Of a stretch of 64,000 bases of DNA, positions 53,922 through 62,401 are shown in pieces. Source of the stretch: Aeromicrobium ginsengisoli. GTDB lineage: Bacteria; Actinomycetota; Actinomycetes; Propionibacteriales; Nocardioidaceae. Made by a program: the position numbers and the translations under genes. Within the stretch, counting starts at the first letter, position 1; the number at the start of each line of letters is the position of its first letter. The notes under the pieces were generated by a model. The model made no database searches, was not told where the DNA came from, and saw only the letters and a program-made list of their open reading frames with translations. The stretch spans positions 558,001 to 622,000 of the forward strand of contig NZ_SDPQ02000001.1 in NCBI RefSeq assembly GCF_004134905.2, written 5' to 3'.

Positions 53922-53959
53922 TCCATTTCGCTCCACCATACCCCACGTTCCCCCACCCA
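53922..53959 (-). promoter_or_regulatory. MraZ operator (MraZ box)
   Basis: On the minus strand four repeats start with TGG at 53955 (TGGGGGAACG), 53945 (TGGGGTATGG), 53935 (TGGAGCGAAA) and 53925 (TGGAGGAACT), exactly 10 bases apart. A further TGGG starts at 53959. Direct TGGG repeats with 10-bp period are the known MraZ recognition pattern, so this is likely the auto-repression site. Confidence 0.75.
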
Positions 53960-54046
53960 GCACCCCATTCGGGCAGGTTCGAGCGGATTTCTGGGCAACT
54001 GCTCCTCGGCGTGGGGAGGCGTCACAACGCCGTCAGGGCAAAGAAA

Positions 54047-54068
54047 AACCGCCCCCGAGGGGGCGGTT
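54047..54068 (-). terminator. Intrinsic terminator of the DUF3040 gene
   Basis: AACCGCCCCC and GGGGGCGGTT form a perfect 10-bp stem with a two-base loop, followed on the minus strand by a T-rich tract. It isolates DUF3040 from the dcw promoter. Confidence 0.9.
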
Positions 54069-54098
54069 GTGGTGAAAGTGGAGTGAAGTGGGGAGGTT

Positions 54099-54485
54099 TT
54101 AGCGTTCGTCGCCGTCCCGGCGGCGCTGCCAGCGCTCCTCCATGCGGTCGACGAACGTGCCGGTGGGCTTCGACGGCTTGCCCGAGGCGCGAGCCGGCTC
54201 CTCGTCGCTGCGGCCGATGCCGCGCTTCCAGGCGTTCATGAACAGATAGGCCATGCCGAGCATCGTGACGAATCCGAGGACCCCGAGCCAGGTCATCGCC
54301 GACACCGCGCCGGCGAACAGCAGGACCAGCCCGCCGAGGAATCCCAGGACAGCAAGGATCGCTACGCGGCGGTTGTGGGCCATGAACTTCGAGCCACGGA
54401 GGGTGGACGCGAAGTCAGGGTCTTCAGCGGCCAATGACTGCTCAAGCTGGTGGAGCAGCCGGGCCTCTTCATCAGAGAGCGGCAC
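54099..54485 (-). CDS. DUF3040 membrane protein
   Basis: The 128-residue protein starts MPLSDEEARLLHQLEQSLAA, the DUF3040 signature, then has two membrane segments (AILAVLGFLGGLVLLFAGAV and TWLGVLGFVTMLGMAYLF) and a basic Arg-rich tail ending RWQRRRDGDER. It starts at a GTG at 54485 with AGGAGG upstream. The upstream methyltransferase 3' end overlaps its first codons by 14 bases. DUF3040 proteins are common just upstream of mraZ in actinobacteria; function unknown. Confidence 0.9.
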   Translation of the reverse strand: MPLSDEEARLLHQLEQSLAAEDPDFASTLRGSKFMAHNRRVAILAVLGFLGGLVLLFAGAVSAMTWLGVLGFVTMLGMAYLFMNAWKRGIGRSDEEPARASGKPSKPTGTFVDRMEERWQRRRDGDER

Positions 54486-55242
54486 TTTTGCCTCCTGGAT
54501 CGGGTGTTGCTACTGACAAGTCTAGGCGCGCGATCGTGTGCAGACCAGCCGAAAGTGCTGTGAAGTCCTCGGAAGTGCTCAACAGGCGCTCCAAGGCGTA
54601 CAGAGCATCCCGTGCTCCCGGCTCGGTGTCGACGATCGCGCTGGGCACCAGGTCGGCGAACACGCGTACGCCGGTGGTTGCGACCGGGACGAATCCACGG
54701 GACGTCAACAGGTCCTCGACCTCGCCCACGACGAACCGGCGCGGGCCCATCGAGCGGACGTCCCACGTGCCGGCCGAGCGGCCGACGAGCGACCGTGCCG
54801 TGACGAAGTCCCCGGCGAGTGCTCGTGCCGCAACAGCCGCGTTGCGACCCGCGACGACGACGCTGACGTGCCCACCGGGGCGGAGCACCGTGGAGATCGT
54901 CGCGAGCGCCTGGCCCGGATCGTCGACGTGCTCGAGGACGTCGTGGCAGATCACGAGGTCGAACGACGACGGGGCCACGTGGTCGAGCAGGTCGGCGGCA
55001 TCGCCCTGGACAGCGTTGACACCTTCGGTGAGGCCGGCCTCGACCCCGCGGCGGTGCAGGGACGCGAGCGCATCGGGGCTCGGATCGACGACCGTGACGC
55101 GGTGCCCCAGCGCTGCGAGGCGTACGGCGTCACTGCCCGTGCCGCCTCCGAGGTCGAGCACGTCGAGCGCGTCACCAGCTCCCGCGACGTCGACGGCGTC
55201 CACCACGGACTGCCACATCAACTCGGTGCGGACCGGACCCAT
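54472..55242 (-). CDS. Class I SAM-dependent methyltransferase
   Basis: The 256-residue protein has motif I VLDLGGGTGSDAVRLA (residues ~27-42), VTVVDPSPDALASL, and motif IV FDLVICHDVLEHVDDPG. It fits the UbiE/methyltransferase-11 group. It starts at an ATG at 55242 (a GTG three codons upstream is possible) and overlaps DUF3040. Substrate unknown. It is divergent from the FAD oxidoreductase with 84 bases between. Confidence 0.85.
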   Translation of the reverse strand: MGPVRTELMWQSVVDAVDVAGAGDALDVLDLGGGTGSDAVRLAALGHRVTVVDPSPDALASLHRRGVEAGLTEGVNAVQGDAADLLDHVAPSSFDLVICHDVLEHVDDPGQALATISTVLRPGGHVSVVVAGRNAAVAARALAGDFVTARSLVGRSAGTWDVRSMGPRRFVVGEVEDLLTSRGFVPVATTGVRVFADLVPSAIVDTEPGARDALYALERLLSTSEDFTALSAGLHTIARLDLSVATPDPGGKSAAL

Positions 55243-55314
55243 GACGGACACTGTGCCACAGCGCCCGTCGCGGATTCCGACAGCGTCCGGCGGGGTGGGT
55301 TCTGCACCATGCCC

Positions 55315-55320
55315 TAGTCT
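55315..55320 (+). promoter_or_regulatory. Leaderless-type -10 element of the FAD oxidoreductase
   Basis: TAGTCT ends six bases before the ATG at 55327, matching the spacing seen at the other predicted leaderless starts in the window. Confidence 0.55.
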
Positions 55321-55326
55321 GCGCGC

Positions 55327-56598
55327 ATGGCGAACGTCGTGGTCGTGGGTGGCGGCTTCGCGGGGATGTCGGCCGCGGCGCGCCTCGCCAAGCTGCGACA
55401 CCACGTGACCCTGCTCGAGAGCAGCCAGGTGCTGGGCGGACGGCTCAACGGCATGACCGTCGGCGACCGCACGTGGCAGCTCGAGCTCGACACGGTGACG
55501 CTGCCGGGCGTGTTCCGCGACCTGTTCCGCAAGTCCGGACGTCCGCTCGAGCAGGTGCTCGACCTGACCAAGACCGAGGGCCGACGTCACGTCTTCAAGG
55601 ACAAGTCGGTGCTCGACCTCCCGCTCGGCAACCGCGGCGACCAGCACGAGGCGCTCATGGAGGCGTTCGGCGAGGACGAGTGGTCCCCATGGGTCGACAC
55701 GTTCGCCGAGTCGTGGGACATCATCCGCCGCATGGCCCTCGACCAGGTGTTCCCGGGCAAGCCGGCGGTCGACCGTACGGTCCGCAAGGCGCTGCGTCCC
55801 CGACGCAGTCTCGCGACGCTCGCCGACAAGGACCTCGACGACGACCGCCTCCGCAAGCTCGTGCTCAACCCTCCGCGACTCGCCGGCCAGGACCGCACCG
55901 TGACGCCGGGCTTCGTCGCGGTGGCGCACTACGTCGAGAGGTCCTTCGGGCGGTGGCGGTTCGCCGGCGGGCTGCCAGCACTCGCAACCGCCCTGGAGAC
56001 CAGGCTCGAGCAGCGCGGCGTCACCGTCGAGCTCGGCGAGTCGGCCCACGAGCTGATCCTCGAGGAGGGCGAGGTCCGTGGCGTCGTCACCTCGCTGCGT
56101 ACCGTTCCCGCAGACATCGTCGTGTGGTGTGCGCCCAACCGGCCCGCTCCCCTGCCGCCGGTCGACCTGATGCCGGTCATCCCGGCGTCGCGCAGCCTCA
56201 TCGCGGTGTCCGCCGACGCGCCGGCAATGCCCGACGAGGTCTTCGTGCACGCCAATCCCCCGATCCGGATGTGGTCGGGCGGCGACGGCCTGTGGACGAT
56301 CGAGCACCGCAGTGGCGAGGACCCGCTGCGCGCTCTCGTACGTTTCGGGATCGACCTGCGGCCGTATGTCGAGGAGCAGATCGACCTCACCCCGTCCGAC
56401 CTGGTGGGGATCGGGCACTGGGGATGGGCCCTCCGGGGCTGGAGCAGCGTCTTCGACGTCCCCGGAGTGGCACCCACCGGCGGCCTCTTCTTCGCCGGAG
56501 CGCACGCGCACCCCGGCGCGACCCTCGAGGCGATCGGCATGGCGACCGCGTCGATCGCCGAGGCGGTCGGCGCGGCTCCGCGTCAGGGCGTGTCCTAA
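55327..56598 (+). CDS. FAD-dependent oxidoreductase, CrtI/amine-oxidase type
   Basis: The 423-residue protein begins with the FAD motif VVVVGGGFAGMSAAARLAK and LLESSQVLGGRLNG, as in phytoene desaturase-like and protoporphyrinogen-oxidase-like enzymes. GGLPALATALETRLEQRG (near residue 217) and the C-terminal GLFFAGAHAHPGATLEAIGMA complete the FAD domain. The polyprenyl synthase nearby suggests an isoprenoid substrate, but metF lies between on the opposite strand. Its TAA overlaps the metF stop. Exact reaction unknown. Confidence 0.83.
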   Translation: MANVVVVGGGFAGMSAAARLAKLRHHVTLLESSQVLGGRLNGMTVGDRTWQLELDTVTLPGVFRDLFRKSGRPLEQVLDLTKTEGRRHVFKDKSVLDLPLGNRGDQHEALMEAFGEDEWSPWVDTFAESWDIIRRMALDQVFPGKPAVDRTVRKALRPRRSLATLADKDLDDDRLRKLVLNPPRLAGQDRTVTPGFVAVAHYVERSFGRWRFAGGLPALATALETRLEQRGVTVELGESAHELILEEGEVRGVVTSLRTVPADIVVWCAPNRPAPLPPVDLMPVIPASRSLIAVSADAPAMPDEVFVHANPPIRMWSGGDGLWTIEHRSGEDPLRALVRFGIDLRPYVEEQIDLTPSDLVGIGHWGWALRGWSSVFDVPGVAPTGGLFFAGAHAHPGATLEAIGMATASIAEAVGAAPRQGVS

Positions 56599-57488
56599 AC
56601 CAGACCGTCGGCGCGCAGAGCCTCGAAGATCTCGCGGGTCGCCTTGGAGCGGTTGAGCGTGATGAAGTGCAGCCCCGGCGCTCCACCGGCCAGCAGGTCG
56701 CGGCACAGCTGGGTCGCGAGCTCGATGCCCTTGGACCGTACGGCTGCCTTGTCGTCCTGGATCGGCTCCACCTGGTCGAGGACCTCACGCGGCAGCTCGG
56801 CGCCCGACAGCTCGGCCATGCGGGCGACCTGCGCGAAGTTGAGGATCGGCATGATGCCCGGGACGATCGGGATGTCGCAGCCCTTGGCGCGCACGCGATC
56901 GACGAGGGCGAAATAGTCCGATGCGCGGAAGAACAGCTGCGTGATGGCGTACTCCGCACCGGCCTCGGCCTTGTCGACCAGCACCTGGGCGTCGTGATCG
57001 ATGCTCGCTGCGTCGGGGTGGCCCTCGGGGAACGCCGCAACGCCGATGCAGAACCCACCGAGATCCTTGGCGAGGCCGACGAGGTCGATCGCGTGGTCCA
57101 TGCCGTCGGGGTGCGGCTCCCACGGGGCACGGGGTCCGCCCTTGGGATCGCCGCGGAGCGCGAGGACGTTGTCGACCCCGGCCGCGGCGTACTGCTTCAG
57201 CACCGACTCGATCTCACCCTTGGTCTGGGCGACGAGCGTCAGGTGGCCGACAGGGCGCATCCGGGTCTGCTCGGCGATGCGCGCCGTGATGCGGACGGTG
57301 CGCTCCTGGCTCGTGCCGCCCGCGCCGTAGGTCACCGAGACGAACGTCGGCTCGAATGCCTCGAGGTCGGCGATGGTCTGCCACAGGACGGCTTCTCCCT
57401 CGTCGTCCTTGGGCGGGAAGAACTCGAACGAGTAGCTCGGCGACGGCCCGCGGATGGCGTCGACGAGGGACTGGTCAGGGGAAGGCAT
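56595..57488 (-). CDS. metF: Methylenetetrahydrofolate reductase
   Basis: MetF reduces methylene-THF to methyl-THF for methionine synthesis. The 297-residue protein starts MPSPDQSLVDAI at the ATG at 57488. SFEFFPPKDDEGE, SVTYGAGGTSQERTV, VLALRGDPKGG and TQLFFRASDYF are family motifs, and PGIMPILNFAQ is near the substrate loop. TACCGT six bases upstream of the ATG predicts a leaderless start. It is divergent from the polyprenyl synthase. Confidence 0.95.
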   Translation of the reverse strand: MPSPDQSLVDAIRGPSPSYSFEFFPPKDDEGEAVLWQTIADLEAFEPTFVSVTYGAGGTSQERTVRITARIAEQTRMRPVGHLTLVAQTKGEIESVLKQYAAAGVDNVLALRGDPKGGPRAPWEPHPDGMDHAIDLVGLAKDLGGFCIGVAAFPEGHPDAASIDHDAQVLVDKAEAGAEYAITQLFFRASDYFALVDRVRAKGCDIPIVPGIMPILNFAQVARMAELSGAELPREVLDQVEPIQDDKAAVRSKGIELATQLCRDLLAGGAPGLHFITLNRSKATREIFEALRADGLV

Positions 57489-57494
57489 GGTCCA

Positions 57495-57504
57495 ACGGTA
57501 TCGT
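57495..57504. promoter_or_regulatory. Overlapping bidirectional -10 element for metF and the polyprenyl synthase
   Basis: ACGGTATCGT contains TACCGT on the minus strand (six bases from the metF ATG) and TATCGT on the plus strand (seven bases from the synthase GTG), sharing two base pairs. The start codons are 23 bases apart. Both messages would be leaderless, and only one polymerase can sit here at a time. Confidence 0.6.
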
Positions 57505-57511
57505 CCGGGCT

Positions 57512-58555
57512 GTGAATGCACGTGCCGATGATCCCGAATTCCGGACGCGTATTGATCACACTCTCGAATCCTTCGTCGACGGGCAGCGAGCGATCCTCGC
57601 GGAGCTGGGTCCCGACGTCGAGAACCTCGCTGACGCCGCGATCGGGTTCGTCGCCGGTGGCAAGCGGCTGCGGCCACAGTTCTGCTACGCCGGCTGGCTC
57701 GTCGCCGGCGGCACCCCCGACGAGCCGGGGATCGTCACGGCGGCGGCCGCGCTGGAGTGGTTGCAGGCCAGCGCGCTGGTGCACGACGACCTCATGGACG
57801 GCTCCGACACCCGTCGCGGCCGGCCCAGCGTGCATCGCGCCTTCGAGGCGCGCCATCGCGACGAGGCACGGCATGGTGACCCGGTCGGCTTCGGCACGTC
57901 GGCCGCCGTCCTCCTCGGCGACCTGTTGCTGTCGTGGTGTGACGAGATGTTCCGCAGCAACGGGCTGGCGCACACCGACGAGGCATTCCGCTTCCTCGAC
58001 CTCTGCAAGACCGAGGTGGTCGCCGGGCAGTTCCTCGACGTCGCGGGGCAGACACGTGAGTCGCTCTCGGTCGCCGAGGCCATGACGGTCGTCCGCTACA
58101 AGTCGGCCAAGTACACCGTCGAGCGGCCGCTCCACATCGGCGCCGCCCTCGCCGGCGCCGATCCAGAGCTGATCGCCGCCCTGACCGAGGTCGCGCTCCC
58201 CCTCGGCGAGGCGTTCCAGCTGCGCGACGACGTGCTCGGCGTCTTCGGTGATCCCGAGCTCACCGGCAAGCCGGCGGGCGACGACCTCCGCGAGGGCAAG
58301 CGCACCGTGCTCGTGGCGCGCGCCGCCGAGCTGACCGACGATGCGGGCCGCACCCTGCTGCGTACGTCGTTGGGTACGCCCGAAGGCGTCGACGCCGTAC
58401 GCGACCTCATCCATGCGTCGGGGGCGCTCGAGGCCGTCGAGGACGACATCGCCCGGCTCGAGACGGCCGCCGACGAGGCGATCGACCGCCTCGGCTCGGA
58501 GGCGCGTCAGGTGCTCGGGCCGCTCGCCCTCACAGCAACCCGTCGAACTCGCTGA
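57512..58555 (+). CDS. Polyprenyl diphosphate synthase
   Basis: The 347-residue all-helical enzyme chain-extends isoprenyl diphosphates from IPP. The first Asp-rich motif is LVHDDLMDGSDTRRGRP (near residue 90) and the second is LRDDVLGVFGDPE (near residue 238), followed by GKPAGDDLREGKRTVL. These are of the GGPP or longer-chain type; product length cannot be set from sequence alone. GKRLRP is the IPP site. The GTG start is set by the leaderless-type -10. Its 3' end overlaps the barstar gene by 26 bases on the opposite strand. Confidence 0.93.
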   Translation: MNARADDPEFRTRIDHTLESFVDGQRAILAELGPDVENLADAAIGFVAGGKRLRPQFCYAGWLVAGGTPDEPGIVTAAAALEWLQASALVHDDLMDGSDTRRGRPSVHRAFEARHRDEARHGDPVGFGTSAAVLLGDLLLSWCDEMFRSNGLAHTDEAFRFLDLCKTEVVAGQFLDVAGQTRESLSVAEAMTVVRYKSAKYTVERPLHIGAALAGADPELIAALTEVALPLGEAFQLRDDVLGVFGDPELTGKPAGDDLREGKRTVLVARAAELTDDAGRTLLRTSLGTPEGVDAVRDLIHASGALEAVEDDIARLETAADEAIDRLGSEARQVLGPLALTATRRTR

Positions 58556-58946
58556 CGTCGAGGTCGTCCCGCACGACCACCACGAGGGTCGAGGCCTGGC
58601 CGGTGGCGTCGCGCAGCACCTCGACGACGGCACTGGTCTGCACCGGATCGACGTCGGCCAGCTCGCGGAGCCCGTCCCACACGATCAGCGTCCGCTGCGC
58701 GGTGAGGTCAGCGAGCACGTCGAACAGCGCGTCCAGGTTGCGGCCGAACCAGTCCGGCAGCGCCCACGACGTGGCCACCTCGTCGTAGAAGTCCTCGAAC
58801 GACGCTGCGCCCCGGGTGTCGAGGCTCAACGCCTGCCAGCCCGCCGCCGTGGCCTCTGCCGCCAGGTCGCGGTCGCGGCGGCCGCGCCACGTGTAGACGC
58901 CGGGCGACACCAGACCCGCGAGCACCGATGTGAACGTCGCGGTCAT
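58530..58946 (-). CDS. Barstar-family RNase inhibitor
   Basis: The 138-residue cytosolic protein matches barstar in its last two thirds: FEDFYDEVATSWALPDWFGRN, LDALFDVLADL and LIVWDGLRELADVDP, the helix-loop region that plugs the RNase active site. It starts four bases before the RNase stop (ATGA overlap). Together they form a toxin and its immunity protein; the inhibitor protects the cell before the RNase is exported. Confidence 0.88.
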   Translation of the reverse strand: MTATFTSVLAGLVSPGVYTWRGRRDRDLAAEATAAGWQALSLDTRGAASFEDFYDEVATSWALPDWFGRNLDALFDVLADLTAQRTLIVWDGLRELADVDPVQTSAVVEVLRDATGQASTLVVVVRDDLDVSEFDGLL

Positions 58947-59329
58947 CGTGGCTCCTTCACGCGTACGAACGATCGGTAGTGGTCAGCCGTGTAGTAGAGC
59001 TCGCCGCCCCGTCCGGCGATGATCCGGCGCGCTCCGCGGTCCGACTCACCCGGCGTCGGCACGGTGTATTCGTGCCAGTAGCCGCGTTCGTGCCTCGGCA
59101 ACAAGCCTTCACGATTCATGAACACGACGCCGTCGCGGCTGTAGGGGAACGGCCCATCCGACTCGATCAGGGCGATCGTCTCGAAGACCTCGGGCGGGAA
59201 CGCCGCGGTCGAGGGCCTGGCGCCGGTTGGGTCGTCCCCGCCGCGGGGCTGTTGGAGGAAGCCGATGATGGCAAGCCCCACAACAGCGAGGACGAGAAGT
59301 CCCCACGTGGATCGGCGCATGGCACCCAT
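58943..59329 (-). CDS. Barnase/RNase Sa-type secreted ribonuclease
   Basis: The 128-residue protein has an N-terminal hydrophobic segment (WGLLVLAVVGLAIIGFL) that is either a signal peptide or a membrane anchor; no clear cleavage site. The guanyl-specific RNase core runs from residue ~46: FMNREGLLP, the catalytic Glu in WHEYTVPTPG, Arg in RGARRII and His in YYTADHYRSF, so the active site is intact. GAGGG precedes the ATG at 59329 (an ATG three codons later is possible). It is coupled to barstar. Confidence 0.88.
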   Translation of the reverse strand: MGAMRRSTWGLLVLAVVGLAIIGFLQQPRGGDDPTGARPSTAAFPPEVFETIALIESDGPFPYSRDGVVFMNREGLLPRHERGYWHEYTVPTPGESDRGARRIIAGRGGELYYTADHYRSFVRVKEPR

Positions 59330-59462
59330 CGTCCCTCATCAGCGGCGTGGTGAACGTCACGACAAGACCGTGACACGCCCACCGTCACGTTCCTGGTGTG
59401 GAAGAGTCTCTAGAATCAGTGGACGGGTTCGGGGGGATCCAGCAATGTCGAGGGAGGGTGGC

Positions 59463-61520
59463 GTGACAGTGACGGGCGACGAAGCCCTGGTCGGGCGCGT
59501 CCTCAACGACCGCTACCTGATCGGCAACCGCATTGCACGCGGCGGGATGGCGAGCGTGTTTCGTGCTGTCGACCGCCGGCTCGACCGCGAGGTCGCGATC
59601 AAGGTCATGCACCACGGCCTGGGCGACGATCAGCAGTTCACCGACCGTTTCGTCCGCGAGGCCAAGTCCGCCGCCCAGCTCAACCACCGCAACGTCGTCT
59701 CGGTGTTCGACCAAGGCCGTGACGGCGACGTCACCTATCTCGTCATGGAGTACGTCCCGGGCCACACGCTGCGGGACCTCATGCGTGACGAGGCGCCGAT
59801 GCCGCCTTATCGCGCGCTCGAGCTGCTGGAGCAGGTGCTCGTCGCCCTGTCGGCCGCGCACGCCGCCAAGATCATCCACCGCGACGTCAAGCCCGAGAAC
59901 GTCCTCATCACCCCCGACGGCGACGTCAAGGTCGCCGACTTCGGCCTCGCCCGGGCCGTCAGCGCCGCGACGACGGCGACCGGCGGCACGCTGATCGGCA
60001 CGGTCTCCTACCTCGCCCCCGAGATCGTCACGAACGACGGCGCCGACGCGCGGTCCGACGTCTATGCGTGCGGCGCGATGCTCTACGAGATGCTCACGGG
60101 CATCAAGCCGCACGCCGGCGAGTCCCCCATCCAGGTCGCCTACAAGCACGTGCACGAGGACATCGGCGCACCGTCGGCGATCCGGCCCGACATCCCGCCC
60201 TACGTCGATGCACTCGTGGCGCGGGCGACGGTGCGAGACCGCGACCAGCGGTCCACCGATGCGCGGGTCATGCTGCAGCAGGTCCGGTCCGTGCAACGGG
60301 CGCTCGATGCGGGTCTCGCCGACGACCCCGACCTGGTCGCCGATCTCCTGCCGGGCGTACGCCATGTCGATCCGGACGAGGCACCCACGGTGTCCGTACG
60401 CGCGCCTGCACCGCTGGCGTCCCGCTCGTTCGCCTCGGACTCCGAAGCCACCGAGTCGGTCGATGTCAACGAGGCGACCGTGCAGTGGTCCGCAGGCCTG
60501 GCTCCCTTGACGCCGGTCGACCCCATCACCCGCGCCGGCCTCGACGCCCCGCCCGAGCTGCCCGAAGCGGCAGACCGGCCGGCTGGACTTCATCCGCCGA
60601 TGTCTCCGGAGGACTACAAGAAGGCGCGCGGCGGCGAGCAGACGTCCCACCGGGGCCGCAACCTCCTGATCCTGGCGGTCCTGGCGGCGCTCCTGGTGTT
60701 CGTCGTCAGCTACTGGTTCAGCGTTGGCCGCTACGACCAGACGCCTGTCCTCGAGGGCAGCGCGACGGCGTTGGCCAAGCAGACCGCCGAGAAGGACGGC
60801 TTCAAGTTCAAGGTCGTCAAGGAGGCGTTCTCCGAGACGGCGCCCGCGGGCACGGTGATCGACACCAACCCCGAACCCAACGCCAAGATCCTGCCGGGCA
60901 AGACGATCGAGGCAGTCGTCTCGTTGGGCAAGGAACGCTTCCAGATCCCGACGAACATCAAGGGCATGACCCTCGCCGCGGCCACAGCCGCGCTCGAGGA
61001 CCTTCACCTCAAGGTCGGTGAGACCACGCAGGTCTTCGACGAGAAGGTGCGGGAGGGACGGGTCGTCAAGCCGACCAATCACACCTACAAGGACCAGCTC
61101 AAGCGCGGCCAGACGGTCGATCTCGCGATCAGCAAGGGGCCCAGGCCGATCACGGTCGTCGACTATCGCGGCAAGCCCTTCACGGAGGCCAAGGCCGCGC
61201 TCGAGAAGCTCGGGTTCGACGTCAAGGCCACCGAGGTGTTCAGCGACGACGTCGCCAAGGGCATCGTCGTGACACAGGACCCGTTCGAGGGCACGAAGTT
61301 CAAGAACGACAACATCCAGCTCACGGTCTCCAAGGGACCCGAGCTCGTCACGGTCCCCGACCTCGTCGGCCACTCGCGCAAGTACGCCGCCAAGGTGCTC
61401 GGCGAGGCCGGGCTCAAGATGACGGCGTTCGGGGCCGGAAACTTCACCGTCAAGGCGCAGACACCGAGGGCTGGGTCGGAGCGCCCCAAGGGCTCCACCG
61501 TCACCATCGTCGGCTTCTGA
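59463..61520 (+). CDS. PASTA-domain Ser/Thr protein kinase (PknB type)
   Basis: The 685-residue membrane kinase senses wall fragments through extracellular PASTA domains. The kinase domain (residues ~14-275) has GRVLNDRYLIGNRIARGGMA, the ATP lysine in VAIKVM, HRDVKPEN, DFG in VADFGLA and GTVSYLAPE. A linker leads to a membrane segment (LLILAVLAALLVFVVSYWF, near residue 405). Four PASTA repeats then follow to the end. The GTG at 59463 has GGGAGGG upstream; an ATG at 59445 would add six residues. TAGAAT at 59411-59416 may be the promoter. Confidence 0.93.
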   Translation: MTVTGDEALVGRVLNDRYLIGNRIARGGMASVFRAVDRRLDREVAIKVMHHGLGDDQQFTDRFVREAKSAAQLNHRNVVSVFDQGRDGDVTYLVMEYVPGHTLRDLMRDEAPMPPYRALELLEQVLVALSAAHAAKIIHRDVKPENVLITPDGDVKVADFGLARAVSAATTATGGTLIGTVSYLAPEIVTNDGADARSDVYACGAMLYEMLTGIKPHAGESPIQVAYKHVHEDIGAPSAIRPDIPPYVDALVARATVRDRDQRSTDARVMLQQVRSVQRALDAGLADDPDLVADLLPGVRHVDPDEAPTVSVRAPAPLASRSFASDSEATESVDVNEATVQWSAGLAPLTPVDPITRAGLDAPPELPEAADRPAGLHPPMSPEDYKKARGGEQTSHRGRNLLILAVLAALLVFVVSYWFSVGRYDQTPVLEGSATALAKQTAEKDGFKFKVVKEAFSETAPAGTVIDTNPEPNAKILPGKTIEAVVSLGKERFQIPTNIKGMTLAAATAALEDLHLKVGETTQVFDEKVREGRVVKPTNHTYKDQLKRGQTVDLAISKGPRPITVVDYRGKPFTEAKAALEKLGFDVKATEVFSDDVAKGIVVTQDPFEGTKFKNDNIQLTVSKGPELVTVPDLVGHSRKYAAKVLGEAGLKMTAFGAGNFTVKAQTPRAGSERPKGSTVTIVGF

Positions 61521-61524
61521 GCTC

Positions 61525-62397
61525 GTGCGCACCAGGCTCGCCGCCGCGGCGCTGCTCAGCGTCACGGCGGTGTGGGGCTCCACGTTCTTCCTGATCAAGG
61601 ACCTGCTCGACCGCGTACCGGCGCCGGACTTCCTCGCCGTACGCTTCGCCATCGCGTTCGCGGCGCTGCTCCTGCTCGCACCCCGTGCGATCGGCCGCCT
61701 CTCCCCCGAGATGCGGCGCCGCAGTGCGTACGCCGGCGGCATCTACGGCGTCGCGCAGATCATGCAGACGGTCGGCCTCGGTCACACCGACGCAAGCGTG
61801 TCGGGCTTCATCACGGGCCTCTATGTCGTGGCAACCCCGGTGCTCGCCTCCTTGGCGTTCCGCCAGCGGGTCTCCCGCACGGTGTGGGTCGCCGTCGCCC
61901 TGGCGACCCTCGGCCTCGCGATCCTGTCGCTGCGTGGGTTCGCCGTGGGGTTCGGCGAGTCGATCACGTTCGTCTGCGCGATCCTCTACGCCGTGCACAT
62001 CGTGGTGCTGTCGCGCTGGTCGTCGGCCAAGGACGCGTACGCGATGGCGACGATCCAGATGGGCGTCATCGCCGCGTTGTGCTTCGTCGCCGCGGCGCCG
62101 GGCGGGCTGACGCTGCCGGAGCGGTCGGGCGACTGGATCGCGACGATCTACATGGCACTCGCGGCCGGCGCCCTGGCGATGCTGGCCCAGACCTGGGCGC
62201 AGAGCCAGCTCGACGCGTCGCGGGCGGCCCTGCTCATGACCATGGAGCCGGTGTTCGCGGCGACGTTCGCCATCACGTTCGGCGACGAAGGCCTGGGCTG
62301 GCGACTGCTGGTCGGGGGCGCTCTCGTGCTCGCCGCCATGGTGCTCGCGGAGGCCTCTGGACGTAGTGAGACGCACGTACAGGTTCCCCTAGACTGA
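61525..62397 (+). CDS. DMT-superfamily (EamA) transporter
   Basis: The 290-residue membrane protein has about ten segments in two EamA repeats. TAVWGSTFFLIKDLL (residue ~14) and VWVAVALATLGLAILSL are in the first repeat; the second begins near residue 150, with AALLMTMEPVFAATFA near the end. The substrate could be an amino acid, metabolite or drug. It starts at a GTG four bases after the kinase stop, so it is probably co-transcribed. Confidence 0.88.
   Translation: MRTRLAAAALLSVTAVWGSTFFLIKDLLDRVPAPDFLAVRFAIAFAALLLLAPRAIGRLSPEMRRRSAYAGGIYGVAQIMQTVGLGHTDASVSGFITGLYVVATPVLASLAFRQRVSRTVWVAVALATLGLAILSLRGFAVGFGESITFVCAILYAVHIVVLSRWSSAKDAYAMATIQMGVIAALCFVAAAPGGLTLPERSGDWIATIYMALAAGALAMLAQTWAQSQLDASRAALLMTMEPVFAATFAITFGDEGLGWRLLVGGALVLAAMVLAEASGRSETHVQVPLD
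62390..62395 (+). promoter_or_regulatory. Leaderless-type -10 element of the CMD gene
   Basis: TAGACT lies six bases before the ATG at 62402 and overlaps the end of the DMT gene, so the CMD gene has its own start. Confidence 0.55.
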
Positions 62398-62401
62398 CGC
62401 G

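Noticed and set aside
59385-61742. A 785-codon open minus-strand frame opposite the PASTA kinase
   Set aside because: Same reason: shadow composition, no domains, and an obvious real gene on the plus strand.
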